DNA of 64,000 nt, taken from assembly GCA_021014325.1 (NCBI GenBank), contig CM037472.1, forward strand, positions 37,844,234-37,908,233. The letters run 5' to 3'. Below the pieces are notes generated by a model, which was not told the origin of the DNA, did no database searches, and worked only from the letters and a program-made list of their open reading frames with translations. Made by a program: the position numbers and the translations under genes. This document shows, piece after piece, positions 44,466-56,404 of this stretch (position 1 is its first letter; every line of letters begins with the position of its first letter). The DNA comes from Plazaster borealis. Taxonomy: Eukaryota > Echinodermata > Asteroidea > Forcipulatida > Labidiasteridae.

Positions 44466-44781
44466 TTAAAGGCACTGGACACGTTTGGTAATTACTCAAA
44501 CTATATATTAGGATAAAGTGAGAAACGACTTCCTCTGAAGTAACGTAGTTTTTGAGAAACAGTAATTTCTCACTAAAATATAAAAAGACTTCAGGCCTGA
44601 AGCCTTTTTCAGGCATCTGAAAGCACACAGCAAAATAAATTTGTTTTTTTCATTCTTTCATCATTTTCTTGCAACTTCGATGACCAATTGAGCCCAAATT
44701 TTCACAGATGCATATGTTGGGATACACCAAGTGAGAATATACTGGTCTTTGACAATTACCAAACGTGTCCAGTGCCTTTAA
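44466..44781 (-). mobile_element. TTAA MITE, family A, copy 11, internally deleted
   Basis: TTAA at 44466-44469 and 44778-44781. About 50 bp near 44512 are missing. The centre is 'gacttcaggcctgaagcct', a third centre type. Confidence 0.9.
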
Positions 44782-44794
44782 CCTATTGCCCCAC

Positions 44795-44895
44795 CCGAGT
44801 AGTATTTTCCCTGCAGGCCTCTGGAAAGTACATGACTATACAGTGCTTGTCACACATCGAAGTAAGGCTAAAACATAAATAGCATTCTTCGGCCT
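44795..44895 (+). mobile_element. SINE family S3 fragment
   Basis: Contains 'cacccgagtagtattttccc' and 'tatacagtgcttgtcacaca', matching the body of 13010-13195. The tRNA-like head has been lost at the MITE boundary. Confidence 0.65.
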
Positions 44896-45189
44896 ACCCC
44901 CTTTGCAATTATTACATCTATTAAAATGATGCATTAATGTCAAACAACCAAACTGTGTTCAAACTGTATTATTATTCCATGTGTAGAATCAATCATCCAT
45001 CACAGAGGTATCCAATCCAATGACTTGCATGTATGGATGGAGAACAGTCAATGCAGTGTCTATGTTGTGTAGAGTGACAGCTCCCCCATGCCGATGGTAT
45101 CGGAATTTCACCACCATAAACCCCACGTGTTTCATTTCAGTCATTTCATTTCATTTCTTTTCATTTGGTTGTGAAGCTAAAAGGACTCT

Positions 45190-45432
45190 CAGAAAAGCGA
45201 ACGTATACCGTAATCACTGTACTAGCCAAGAACCCAATGGAGAGAAGACAAGGAAGGAAGTTTCAGTTTTAGATGTGGGAGGAAAACCCCAGAGAATTAT
45301 TCCAGGGAAAACCCACGCAGTTGGGTAGGGACTGAAAACCCAATCCACGTAGTGCCCCAGCGTGATTCGAACCGGGGTCCTGGAGGTGGAAGGCGAGGAA
45401 AGACACCACACTATACGCCAACCCGACCACCC
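45190..45432 (-). mobile_element. tRNA-derived SINE, family S5
   Basis: On the minus strand the head has B-box-like 'ccggttcgaatcacgctgg', followed by 'tggattgggttttcagtccc' and 'gggttttccctggaataatt'. Head elements lie near 45432. Confidence 0.75.
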
Positions 45433-45869
45433 AAAAGTGTCAATACTGCGAGTTATGCCCCAATGGCGATGGGTTAAAAATTGTTATAGAAATTGTCGTC
45501 TTTATCAGCCATTGTTTTTACCTCATCGAGAGTTGATTTAAAAAAAAGGCCACTCAGTTCAGCAGAAAAACTTACACGTATAAACAAACGTTTGGATTTA
45601 CAACCTTCTTAGAAATTCAGAACTATCGAATATACAACTAAATAAATAAAAGTAGTGATGCAGATGGCATAGTAATTAAAATATTTGTTGTTTTCTGAAC
45701 ATGTTTAATTGATTCATTTGTAATGTTGTTTAACCGTTTACAATTAAGGTTAGTTCGCATTCATGACGCCAAATGACTAAAACAGTTGATTTACAAAATA
45801 AAAGAAACTGACTGCCCCGGAACAAAGATATTGCCAAACGAGGAAGACTGTCGATCAGGACTACTTCGA

Positions 45870-46015
45870 TATCTATTAAGTTGATAGAGCACCGGCACGT
45901 AAGTTCTGAGTTCACGTTTCTGTTAGCCGGACATCATTCAAGTTGTACATTTATCTTTGTTTCACCAAAAATACACCCGTGAATTCCCCTTGTGGTTTAT
46001 TACTTGAAATTATAA
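45870..46015 (+). mobile_element. SINE family S4, degraded
   Basis: 'agttgatagagcaccggcac' recalls the A box, and 'tttgtttcaccaaaaatac' with 'ccttgtggtttattacttg' matches the S4 body. The B box is no longer clear. Confidence 0.6.
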
Positions 46016-46061
46016 AAACACAAACTGTTGCACAATATAACTTATCAAGAAAAGGATTGCT

Positions 46062-46448
46062 TTAAAGGGTCTGTATACGTTTGGTAATGACTCTGAAACT
46101 TAATGGCAATACAAAATTACTTGGTAAGAAGTACAGCAGCTTTGGATAGTATAATGCATTTTGAAAAAAAATTTCGCTTCGAAGAACTGCTGTTATGGAA
46201 AAAGATATCACTTTTTATCTCCACAAATTTGAATCTAAGAAGCGTTACTTTCTCAGAGTATGTATTCCAATGCAGATTATTATTCCTGCGTGGATAACCG
46301 CTCCAGATTTTCGGCAATATATCTCAAGAACGCTACCACCTTTTGAAATGAAATTTTCACAGGTTAGTTTTATGGTATGTATCTACAACTATTATAGGAT
46401 TGAAACAAACAGTGGGTTCCAACTACCAAAAGTATACAATCCCTTTAA
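46062..46448 (-). mobile_element. TTAA MITE, family C, copy 4
   Basis: TTAA at 46062-46065 and 46445-46448. Starts AGGGTCTGTATACG and ends GTATACAATCCCTTTAA. Confidence 0.9.
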
Positions 46449-46581
46449 ACAGTTGCTGACGTATCATTACATTTCTGAATAGCTATTTTATATAACAACA
46501 TTTAAAATTGCCCACCAGCAATAGCATTTGATCCTCAGACGTCCCCGTCCGCAAGGCGTGACCAAATCATGACCATTCATG

Positions 46582-46722
46582 GGCCCTTTTTCTAAACAAC
46601 GGCTTTGGCTTCACAGGCTCCGTCAGCCTATTTAAAACCTCGTACCAAAGCGCACGTTTTCAACATTAACTGACCGAGCCTATAAGCCGGAGCCGTAGCT
46701 GAAACTGTGGCTTCGAAAGGGC
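46582..46722. mobile_element. MITE, family K, copy 2
   Basis: Tips 'gggccctttttctaaacaac' and 'gtggcttcgaaagggcc' are imperfect inverses. Subterminal parts carry 'cggctttggctt' and 'agccggagccgtagct'. Confidence 0.7.
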
Positions 46723-46762
46723 CTCTATATAAATACAATAGGGCGAGTTGTAATGGCATTTG

Positions 46763-46909
46763 TCACACATTTGTCACACAGAACCTCCATTTGTCTTGGT
46801 CTTCTGCTGCCTTAAGAAGTGGTCCCCAATTAAGACCTGTCCATTCCGTGACGTCATCTGTCCACCTTTTCCGCTGCCTTTCCCTTCTGGGGGTACCATC
46901 TGTTCCACC
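46763..46909 (-). pseudogene. 3' remnant of a non-LTR retrotransposon polymerase
   Basis: The minus strand reads GGTDGTPRRERQRKRWTDDV, then TEWTGLNWGPLLKAAED and QDKWRFCVTNV before TGA. The RKRW-DD-EWTG-L--A--DR-KWR pattern is the usual C terminus of one large class of animal non-LTR retrotransposon polymerases (RTE-like). Upstream is an in-frame stop, so only the tail is left. It directly abuts a MITE. Confidence 0.8.
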
Positions 46910-47405
46910 CTACAGGATTGTGTTTGTGAGTAGACCCCCCCCCCCCCTTCCATCTGACCACGTAAACAAAACCCTCAATATCTCCATCACTACTCCAATT
47001 ATTTCCATGCTTTTTCAACGTATATCCATACAAATACCTGGTAACTCATTAGGGCTTGCCCGTTATTAATATATGAAACGTTGGTGGTCATCGGCACTCT
47101 GGTGACATACTGCGAATTCTTGTTTGTTTTCAAAACGAGACGCACCCTCCAGAACTCAATCGTTCACAATTCCAGCAATTTTACGAGCGCGTGCTCACAT
47201 CGTTATAACAATTCTTGAAGTTGATTTAATCTCCTTTTGATGAATGTCATCTTCAGATTGAATTTATTTCTGAGCTTTTTATGATCTTTTTGAGAGCTGT
47301 TAGTTACATCAAGTTATTTTCGAATGTTTGCCGTAAATTGAATATGAAGGAATGTCAACATTCTGAGGTCGAAATTGCGAAAAGTGCAGAGTATAAAAAT
47401 GACAT

Positions 47406-47807
47406 TTAAAGGGATTGTATACGTTTGGTAGTTGGAACCCACTGTTTGATTCAATCCTATATAGTTGTAGATATGTACCATAAAACTAACCTGTAAACAT
47501 TTAATTTCAAAGGTGGTAGCGTTTTGAGATATTGCCGAAAATCTGGAGCGGTTATGTCCACGCATACAGGAAGAATAATCTGCAATTGGAATACACTATC
47601 CGATAAACGTTACTGCAGTAACGCTTCTCAGATTCAATTTATTGGGAATATAAAGTGATATCTTTTTCCATAATCGCAGTACTTCGAAGTGAAAAGTTTA
47701 TGAAAATGCATTTTACTATCCAAAGATGCTGTAGGCCTACTTCTTACCAAGTAAGTTTTTCTTGCCATTAATTTTCAGAGTCATTACCAAACGTATAGAC
47801 CCTTTAA
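47406..47807 (+). mobile_element. TTAA MITE, family C, copy 5
   Basis: TTAA at both edges. The centre is 'gataaacgttactgcagtaa'. It ends CGTATAGACCCTTTAA. Confidence 0.92.
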
Positions 47808-47989
47808 ATCTGCAAAAAAATAGTGTCATATTGTCACCCCGAGAGAAGGGGGAATTTTGGCGTGACTTCAACCCGCTTTTGTGATGGTAGGACGAACCAC
47901 TGGGTTTAGGTGAGCCTACGACCACTCTTTTGTGTTATAATTCATTCTTAAATGCATGAGTTTATAGCTTGAAACATTTAGTATGCAAT

Positions 47990-48362
47990 TTAAAGGCAGA
48001 TTGGTAATTGTCAAACACCAGTATCCTCACTTGGTGTATCCCAACATTATGCATGAAATAACAAACCTGTGAAAATTTGGGCACAATTAATCATCGAAGT
48101 TGCAAGAAAATAATGACAGAAAAAACGCCCTCGATGCATATGACTATGCTTTCAGATGCCAGAGAAAGGCTTCATGCTTGAAGTGTTTCTCATATTCAAT
48201 TTTTGTGTGTGACAAATTTCCTCTTTCTCTCAAACTGTATTACTTCAAAGGGTGTCGTTTCTAACAATGTTTTATAATATCAACAGTTTTCCATGGTAAG
48301 TTTCTAAGTTCTTATGGTAATACATTTTTGGAGTAATTACCAAAGGTATACCCTCCCTTTAA
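47990..48362 (+). mobile_element. TTAA MITE, family D, copy 2
   Basis: TTAA at 47990-47993 and 48359-48362. The right end reads AGGTATACCCTCCCTTTAA. The left end is A-like, with a deletion in the terminal repeat. The centre is 'aggcttcatgcttgaagtg'. Confidence 0.85.
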
Positions 48363-49550
48363 GAATAAGCCAATTTTTTGAATGGTGTGTGTAGGCAGAT
48401 AAGAAGTACCATGTAGCCTATAAGTAACAGCCAATGTAGAATTTATATTTTATGGGAAGAAAATTGGCTCTTAGTAGAATTGAGATGGAGTTAAAGTTGA
48501 GTCTCTTGAGTGATCTGCTCGGCTTGTGTTAATTTATTCATCAGTTGTGTTTGATGAAGGGATGAACTACTTTATAGTTGTTTCGTGTTCGTTTTTGAGA
48601 ACTTAATTGGGTACAATTATGTCCGATTAGTTGTAGGCCTATATGCTTTGAGTGTAACACAGTAAATAAATAGTTCCATTCTAGTTCTTTGTTTATAGGC
48701 TAATGGTGGACTGATGGGGTATTTTGTTGGGGAGGGAATGGGAACGTGGTGGTTATATGTTTTTAAAAATGTGTGAAAATAGCGTCACAATCATATAGAG
48801 TTATATAATAGAACTATAGAGGGCGTATCAAAACCATGTGACACATTACTTAACTTATTGTGTTTGGCTTCATCATTTATGTCTTTGTTCAACCCGTTTG
48901 TCTGTTTGTTCTTGTTTCTGCCACAAGCCCTGACTTCTAGATGATGCATCCATACTTATTTAATTTCCTGCCCTGTAAAAATTGTATTTTATGGTTACTT
49001 CTTCAAATATTTTTGTTTGGCTATGTATTGTTTGGAAATTTTCATGAAGTATGGAATTAAATGTGAGTTTGAATTGAATTGAATTGAAGAAGCATTTTTT
49101 GGCCCTTGAGAAAATGGTGCTGAGCCAGGTCACGCACCAGTTCACACAACCGACATTTTGTAAGGGGACATTTTGTATATAAAGTATGTCATATATGTGT
49201 TCCCTCTTGTTCTATTAATAACACTATATGGTCACAATTCACGTTTATCCACCCAACAAAATATTATACATTAATTATCACAAGGTTTTCATCCACGACA
49301 ACATTAAACGAACCTCCAAAACTACTCATTAGAGTTATAAACTATAATACGGGTTATATGTTTTGTTAATATTTGTTTGTCTGTTAATGTTTTAATAACA
49401 CGCAAACACATGTTGTGGTAAGTGGTGTTTGAAGCTTTGCATGGTGTTGAAAGTAGGAAGTAAACTGCGGGTACAACAATGTGTAAAATCTCTTTTGGAA
49501 ACTTCCCGCCCAAAAGTGCATCCCACAAGCTCTACATAAGCTGCAACACC
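48363..49550. other. Intergenic, no gene recognised
   Basis: AT-rich unique DNA with no recognised element. Two long minus-strand open frames near 49322-49748 overlap the repeat below and have no family features. Confidence 0.4.
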
Positions 49551-49554
49551 ACCA

Positions 49555-49690
49555 GCAGTCCAGCATTCTCCTGAAGACGAGCAGAGTATACTGTTCGAAA
49601 CGTCGAGACCAAACCGGCTCTTTTCAGAGCCAACACTCCTCCCAAAAGAGATTTTACACATGGTTGTACCCGCAAGTTTATAGTTACTTC
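49555..49690 (+). mobile_element. Penelope-like or retrozyme-like repeat end, best copy
   Basis: 'cctgaagacgagcagagtat' is followed by 'actgttcgaaacgtcgagac', then 'ggctcttttcagagccaaca' (a hairpin, ggctc/gagcc) and 'catggttgtacccgcaagtt'. CTGAAGA, a possible GAGCAG/CTGTTC stem and GAAACGTC are arranged like a hammerhead-ribozyme core, with one extra base. Tentative. Confidence 0.45.
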
Positions 49691-50685
49691 CTACATGTTG
49701 TGGTCTTAGAGTTATTTTTGAGGAATTTTGTATTGCCAACCTTTTCACGAATTCTGTTGAATGTATTTAAACTCAGTGAAGACATCACCAAAAATGATTT
49801 TCCCTCTTTCTTCGGGAACACAATTTTGCAAGACTAACGATATCAGCAAGCACACACGAGAAAAAAAGTAACCAATCCTGGAGAGCTCAGCGAGCCGAAC
49901 GACACGGTTCGCTTGCCGAACCTTTTAAAACAAAAAACGCTACAAACGTGCACGGCGTGCTTCTGATGGCAAGCCGGAACAAACAGCTACTTGGTCACTG
50001 GCAGTCGAATGCCAAAACCAGAACAACCTGACAAACAGTCTTACAGTCCCGCCGGTCATTCCCCGGCCGTTTCACCCCCTTCTCTCTCTCTCGAAGCTTG
50101 GACGATTACCCGATGGCATGTCCGCGGCACAAGGTATCCGACGCGGACGGGGCAGGTTCACCGCTGGGACATTCCATCATCACCGATGCGTTGGCGGGAA
50201 AAAAAGATGCATAAAAAAAGAAAAACGACTTCATGATGGATCCCACAGGATCTGGTTCCGCTTGTTTGTCTTCTTTAAAATTGCCTCTCCAGACGTTTGA
50301 ATTTTCAAGATATGCAAACTGAAGTATTTTTGTTACAATTATAGTAAAAACTGCTATAAAAGCAAAAGTACAAAACCCTGACTGACAGCTTACACAATTG
50401 ATTTTCAATTCACTTTCAATCCTCGAAATCTCGTTCACCATTACACCCCCCCCCCGCACAAAAAGGCGCTTCCGTTCAAAAGGCGCCAAATAATTCAAAT
50501 GATTATTAAAGTAGAGGTCAGAAAGAGAATGAGTAAAACATTCAGACCTTGAGAAAGGTCATTGAGTTTGACCATACGGGTACAAAGTGACCGACGGGTT
50601 GACAGTTCGGTCACCGAAGTTGATATCATGCAACGGTCACGCTGATAATAACTAGCTCTTAAATAATAATAATGAGAAACGTGCT

Positions 50686-51039
50686 TTAAAGGTATTGTAC
50701 ACTTTTGGTAACAGCTCAAAATCAGTGTCCACATTTTGTGTGATTCAACATTATGCATGAACAAACAAACCTGTGAAAGTTTGAGCTCAATAGGTCATCG
50801 AGATCACGAGAAAATAGTGAAAAGAGACCTTATGCATGTTTTCTGGGTGTTTTTTTTTTCAAAATATCGCGCGTGATAAAAACTATTGTTTTACTCATTT
50901 CTCAGAAACGATAGCATTTTAGGCAGAAATATTTTAAGGAACCCTTTCAACCATTATTTACCTTAAATCATGTAAGTTGTGTGTGAATCTGTGAACATTT
51001 GTGTTTTTCGATCTTACCAATAGTGTACAGGGCCTTTAA
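50686..51039 (+). mobile_element. TTAA MITE, family B, copy 2
   Basis: TTAA at both edges. Inverse of 11754-12096, with 'aaatatcgcgcgtgataaaa' and 'aggcagaaatattttaagga'. Confidence 0.9.
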
Positions 51040-51317
51040 GTCTGATTTTAGAAAAGATTATGGAATCGTTTTGTTCGGCATAAGCAAGTTAGTCAGTACA
51101 AAACCGGTAAGATTATGAATAACAAGTTTAAATACACAAACAACAATAAATGAACAAGCACTGTTATAAGAAAAAGAGGAGTAAAGGAAAACGATAGTCA
51201 ATTTTGAAAGTTAAAACGTTTACATCATTTAGAGATTAAAAGGTTCATGCCGCCATGTTTCGTAATGATTTACAACAAATTGCGCTCTTTTCTTGCAAGA
51301 TCCGATCCAAACATTTC

Positions 51318-51700
51318 TCGAAGATATCAAGACCCAATTTATCTAAGCTGATTAGCCTCCAAAAATGGTTTTGCTTACAAGAAACAGGTTACCAGCCAAA
51401 ATACCATGTAATGTATATCGTTTCTGACTGGTCCTCGCCATTTTTTGCTCAGCAGAAAGATTTTCTTAGCACCGTTTTATGCTAAGCAGGGCCGTGTCCG
51501 ATGGGCGGCAACGGCTATACGGGAAGTATGGGACGGTCTTATTAGTGACACCCTTAGCAACAGTCGTAGCCGTAGCCGAAGCCCCAATTCGGATACGTCT
51601 TAGCTTTATGAAATTTGCACGAATTAACATTTTGCTCAGTAAATTTTTCTCCTGAGCAAACATCACCAAGACACCAGTCACGAACGATATACATGTACGT
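51318..51700. mobile_element. Family G MITE interrupted by a family J MITE
   Basis: G parts are 'aagacccaatttatctaagc' to 'gcaccgttttatgctaagca', and from 'ctttatgaaatttgcacgaa' to about 51700. Between them (about 51489-51603) is J, with 'ggccgtgtccgatgggcggc' and the near-inverse 'gccccaattcggatacgtct'. The right half and J recur at 58530-58765. Confidence 0.75.
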
Positions 51701-52089
51701 TTAAGGGATTGTATACGTTTGGTAGTTGGAACCCGTTGTTTGTTTCAATCATATAGTTTTAGATATATACCATAAAACTAAGTACAAATTTCATTTCAAA
51801 AGGTGGTAGCGTTTTTGAGATATTGCCGAAAATCTGGAGCGGTTATGTCCACGCAGGAAGAATAATATGCAATTGGAATACACAATCTGAGAAACGTTAC
51901 TGCAGTAACGCTTCTCAGATTCAAATTTTGGGGATAAAAAGTGATATCTTTTTCCATAACCGCAGTACTTCGAAGTGAAAAGTTTCTCACAATGCATTAT
52001 ACTATCCAAAGCTGCTGTACTTCTTATACCAAGTAAGTTTTTATTGCCATTAATTTTCAGAGTCATTACCAAACGTACAGACCCTTTAA
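51701..52089 (+). mobile_element. TTAA MITE, family C, copy 6
   Basis: TTAA at 51701-51704 and 52086-52089. The centre is 'gaaacgttactgcagtaacg'. It directly follows the G/J composite. Confidence 0.9.
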
Positions 52090-52401
52090 ATGAATTTTTT
52101 TGCTAATCCATTTTTTTTTCTAAGGACACGCTTAGCAACTGAATGAAATTATTGGCCGCCGCACTTCACTTTAAAAAGTTTCTCTGAACAATTGGATAAC
52201 GTACAAGGTATACCCTTTTATTTAGAGTAAAAACGTAATGACATTTTTTCCGTTGTTACCAATACCAGCAGGCTAATAAAAAAAAATTCACAGTCAAATT
52301 TCAAATTATGCCATTTGAAAAAATATGTAAAGTACCGTAATTTTTGAAATAATATTCACCTGACAGTATGTGTCTTATATAATACTCTGTTATTATTATT
52401 A

Positions 52402-52631
52402 CACTGCAAAAACTGGGGTGTTAAAATTGACACCATGGGTGTTGTCACATATAGATACCGACGAGAGAATGAAAATTTACACCATAGGATGTTAAAATAA
52501 CACTAATTTCTGTCAAAACAATTACATTGGTGTTATTTTAACATCACCCTATATATGATGTTAATTTTGATTCTCTCCCGGATGTGACAACACCCATGGT
52601 GTCGATTTTAACACCCCGGTTTTTTGCAGTG
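52402..52631. mobile_element. Palindromic MITE, family F, copy 2
   Basis: CACTGCAAAAACTGGGGTGT at one end and its inverse at the other. Inner repeats are 'gataccgacgagagaat' and 'gttattttaacatcaccct'. Nearly the whole 230 bp is one inverted repeat. Confidence 0.9.
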
Positions 52632-53191
52632 TACTATTTTTTTTATAGTTCTCATTAGTACGTACGTGAAACTGAAATTAATCAAAATTTGTTGCAGTAT
52701 TTGAAAACTCATGATCGGATATTTGGGCTTCCCCCATAGGGAGCTATACACATGAGCGCTTTGTATCGCTGCGGTGCGTTGCTTCCAACCTCGTATGGCA
52801 TTCCAGAGATATAATGAGTTTGTAATCGCTGTCAGCCAGGTTTATTGACAGTGCGTTTCATGTTTATTTAACTAAGATTCTTGGGAAATGTTGAACATGC
52901 CTTTGTCAACCTCACCGTGGAGCAGTCACGAGCTGAACCGCTCCGAGGGGGTATGGCTACGATACATCGGGGTAAAAATGATTGGTTATAGATGAGCGCT
53001 TGGTTGGTCGACATGAGTGAAAGAAAAATTGCCTCGTTTATCATTGCTCAAATAATATGTCCGTCTCTCAGACTACACAAATGCACAAAGTATTTAATAT
53101 TGCGCATAAGTTTTAAAATATAAATTCATTCATTTTTTGTGTGTAATACTATTCCTGTAAGTTGTTTGTAATAAGTACATTGGACATGACA

Positions 53192-53560
53192 TTAAAGGCA
53201 TCGTACACGTTTGGTAATGACTCTGATAATGAATGGCAATAAAAACTTACTTGGTAAGAAGTACAGCAGCTTTGGATAGTATAATGCATTTTGAGAAACT
53301 TTTCACTTCGAAGTACTGCGGTTATGGAAAAATATATCACTTTTTATCCCCAAAAACATTTGAGTGTGTATTCCAATTGCAGATTATTCTTCCTGCGTGG
53401 ACATAACCGCTTTAGATTTTCAGCAATATCTCAAAAACGCTACCACCTTTTGAAATGAAATTTTAACAGGTTAGTTTTATGGTAGGCCTATATATCTACA
53501 AGTATATAGGTTTGAAACAAACAATAGGCTCCAATTACCAAACGTGTACGATGCCTTTAA
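53192..53560 (-). mobile_element. TTAA MITE with family C body and family A tips
   Basis: Tips read TTAAAGGCATCGTACACG and CGTGTACGATGCCTTTAA, as in family A, while the body ('cagcagctttggatagtata', 'ttattcttcctgcgtggaca', 'aaaaacgctaccaccttttg') is family C. Confidence 0.88.
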
Positions 53561-53735
53561 AGAGAATGTAAAATGTCATGCATGCTTTGCAAGTTTTCCT
53601 GTTTAACTTCATGGGTGGGAATAGAATTCTGTGTCTAAACAGAACGTTCATTGAAGTCTGCATTCGATCTCGTTTACAAAGTGACCTTTAGTGAGGCCCA
53701 TCGCATTTAATTTATTAAAGTCACAATAAACAATG

Positions 53736-54112
53736 TTAAAGGTATCGTACACGTTTGGTAATGACTCAAAACAAATATTAGCATAAAAAACTTACTTGGT
53801 AACAAGCAACGGAGAGCTGTTGATAGTATAAAACATTGTAGGTAACGACTCACTCTGAAGTAACGTAGTTTTTGAGAAAGAGGTATTTTCTCACTAAAAT
53901 AATTAAAACTTCTTGCAAGAAGTTTTTATTCCTATCTGAAAGCACACAACAAATTGTACAACAAGGTGTTTTTTCTTTCATCATTTTCTTGCAACGTCGA
54001 TGACCAACTGAGCCCAAATTTTCACAGGCTTGTTATTTTATGCATAGCCTAATGTTGGGATACACCAAGTGAGAACACCGGTCTTTGACTAAAACGTGTT
54101 CAGTGCCTTTAA
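53736..54112 (-). mobile_element. TTAA MITE, family A, copy 12
   Basis: TTAA at both edges. The centre is 'acttcttgcaagaagt'. A short deletion removes part of the right terminal repeat near 54090. Confidence 0.92.
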
Positions 54113-54227
54113 GGCTAAAGGAAACTCAATGTAAAGGGGCAAACTCTGCCTTCAAACCAGGGAACAAAATCATCAGACGAGATGTACGCGGCTTCCCATT
54201 AACTGTTTTTGTGAAGTAAATATAATA

Positions 54228-54345
54228 TACAAGGGAATATCAAGTAATAAACCACAAAGAAAACTGCACAGGGTAAATTGTAATTAAATTTTGGGTTGAA
54301 CAAAGAAAATTTACTGAACGGGGAGCTGAACAAGTTGACTGAAGA
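54228..54345 (-). mobile_element. SINE family S4 fragment
   Basis: 'caagtaataaaccacaaaga' and 'attttgggttgaacaaagaa' are the inverse of the S4 body, and 'gaacaagttgactgaag' leads into a lost head. Confidence 0.7.
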
Positions 54346-54366
54346 CCAGAAGAAACAGAAATAACA

Positions 54367-54593
54367 AACTGCAAAAACTGGGGTGTTAAAATTGACACCC
54401 TGTGTGTTGTCACATAGATACCGAAGAGAGAATCAAAATTAACATCTAGGGTGTTAAAATAACACCAATGTAATTGTTTTTTGCAGAAAGTAGTGTTATT
54501 TTAACACCCTTTGGTCTTAATTTTGATTCTCTCTTCGGTATGTGAGAACACCCATAGTGTAAATTTTAACCCCCCCCCCCAGTTTTTGCAGAG
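54367..54593. mobile_element. Palindromic MITE, family F, copy 3
   Basis: 'aactgcaaaaactggggtgt' to 'agtttttgcag', with a C-run replacing part of one end near 54570-54580. Confidence 0.88.
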
Positions 54594-54879
54594 TAGAAGT
54601 ATAGGCAAAAGTTAAAGCATCTTGCAATAACGAGGAGAGATGACCCCAAACTCTCGCCGAATCAAGTTCACATTACGATAATTAAAAGTGACGTTTGATT
54701 CAAGAGAGAATGAATAATTTATTCGCTCCAAACAGTTGTTGACATTTTATTATGTTATATGCTGCGGGGCTGTTTTGTAGAGCAGATCGTCTGGCTGGCC
54801 AACATGACTGTGGTATGATTTAAATGCACCATACGACAAGGCCTTCACATCTCGAGGCCGAACCAGCCGCTCACCTTAC

Positions 54880-55200
54880 GATTTAAGGTCAAATATAAAG
54901 GTCGTGAGATGACAGGAAATTACAAGCTGATACACGACCCGCTACTGTGCCAGAATGTCATATTGCAGGAGCCGAGAAATTGTGGCATTTCGGGGGGAAA
55001 CAAGCCCTGGGCCACGGCGCGACTGGCATGCCTCTCCCTTAGCCATAATCACTCAGAAATTATGCCACGAATGACAGATATGCCGGTTGCTGGGCGACCT
55101 GTGTACAGTGCTTGCGTCTGGCCGCCGCATCTCTCGCCCCTGGGCGACCATTTGGAAGAATCTTAAAGATGCGGTGAAGACATCTCAGAGAGGGGAAGAG
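54880..55200. promoter_or_regulatory. Repeat-free GC-richer island, possible regulatory element
   Basis: About 300 bp without any of the repeats that fill the surroundings and with higher GC. It has an A/T-rich block 'ccataatcactcagaaatta' and 'ccggttgctgggcgacc'. An 85-codon plus-strand frame (54909-55166) runs through it, but matches no family I know. It could equally be an unrecognised exon or chance. Confidence 0.25.
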
Positions 55201-55689
55201 AGGTAAAAAGAGAAAGAGAGAAAGAGCGAGAGCAACTCCTCATCGCAGCTGCCTCATGCCCTCCACGCCGTGGATAAACATCACTAAAGCAAAAACAACA
55301 CGGCACTGTGCATACCTTAGGCCCCGGACGGCCGATACATTCATCGTGGGAAAATATCAGGCGCGTGCTAAAGTTTCAGACGCAATAAATAGTGCGCTAA
55401 AGTGTGTATAGCGGCAAGTTCCAGATGAATCCCAAGTGGTTTTGGCGGGAAACGTGTCTCCACGTGAATGAGAAAGTGGTAAATGCAAAGTGACAGCTTG
55501 TGTGAGATACAACGAGGGTGGCTTCACATCTCTGAAATAAAACAATTTCACACATTTTTAATCCCGAAGAGACTGGTGTCATTTTAATTATACTTTTGTA
55601 TTATTTTAAACATTTCCCATACGGTTCATTCTTATATACAATTTGAGAAAATAGAATTAGCTGTTGCAAACTGCTTACCAAACAAAAGG

Positions 55690-55790
55690 ACCTATGGTAT
55701 AAACATGGAGGTAATGCACACAAAAAGTTAGTGGCCTGACGTTTCGACCCTAGCAGAGTTTTCTCAAAGGCTAAGTCATAACATAAAATC
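55690..55790 (-). mobile_element. Third Penelope-like/retrozyme-like repeat end (tentative)
   Basis: On the minus strand 'gcctttgagaaaactctgct' is followed by 'agggtcgaaacgtcaggcc' and, further on, 'tacctccatgtttatacc'. The GAAACGTC core and the 'tacctccatg' part link it to 37616-37745. Confidence 0.45.
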
Positions 55791-56404
55791 TGATGCGTTT
55801 CAAAAACAAAACAAAAATTATTATTCTTTCTTACTATTCCCTGCATATAAATGGACGCTTACTGTGTACTTAAAATGAACCGGTGTATCGTGGCACTTTG
55901 TACATGATACAATTATGCACTCTGACACAGGAGTGAACGAGAAAACTGTAAGGAAAGAAAAACACTTCGAGCAAAGCTCATTCTTACTATCATCTGTTTT
56001 TATTTTCGCCATCAAAAGCAGACAAATGTCTCTGGGTCCGCGATGATCTTCCAAGATTTAAATAAATCCATTCGCAGAGTATCGGGTTTTGGCAGACGAT
56101 TATAGGGCAAACTTTTGGCGCGCAATTGACAGCATTTCTGGCAAATGTATTTTGTTGGCCTACTTGTGTAAAGTGATAATGGATTTTCAATGTGACTGAC
56201 TATTTGCGTGTTCGGTAAGGATGCAGTAGGTTGCAAGACGCGCTCGGGATTTATGGGTGGATTTTAGGGGGGAATATTTCTATTTGATAAAACTTGCTAT
56301 CTGTCGTTGAGAAATAAATGGTGTGTTTTATCGGATTTAAGTTTTATGTCCACTGGTGGACAGCCGTGGTTTGTGGACAGGTGTGTGGGCCAAAAATATG
56401 TCTT

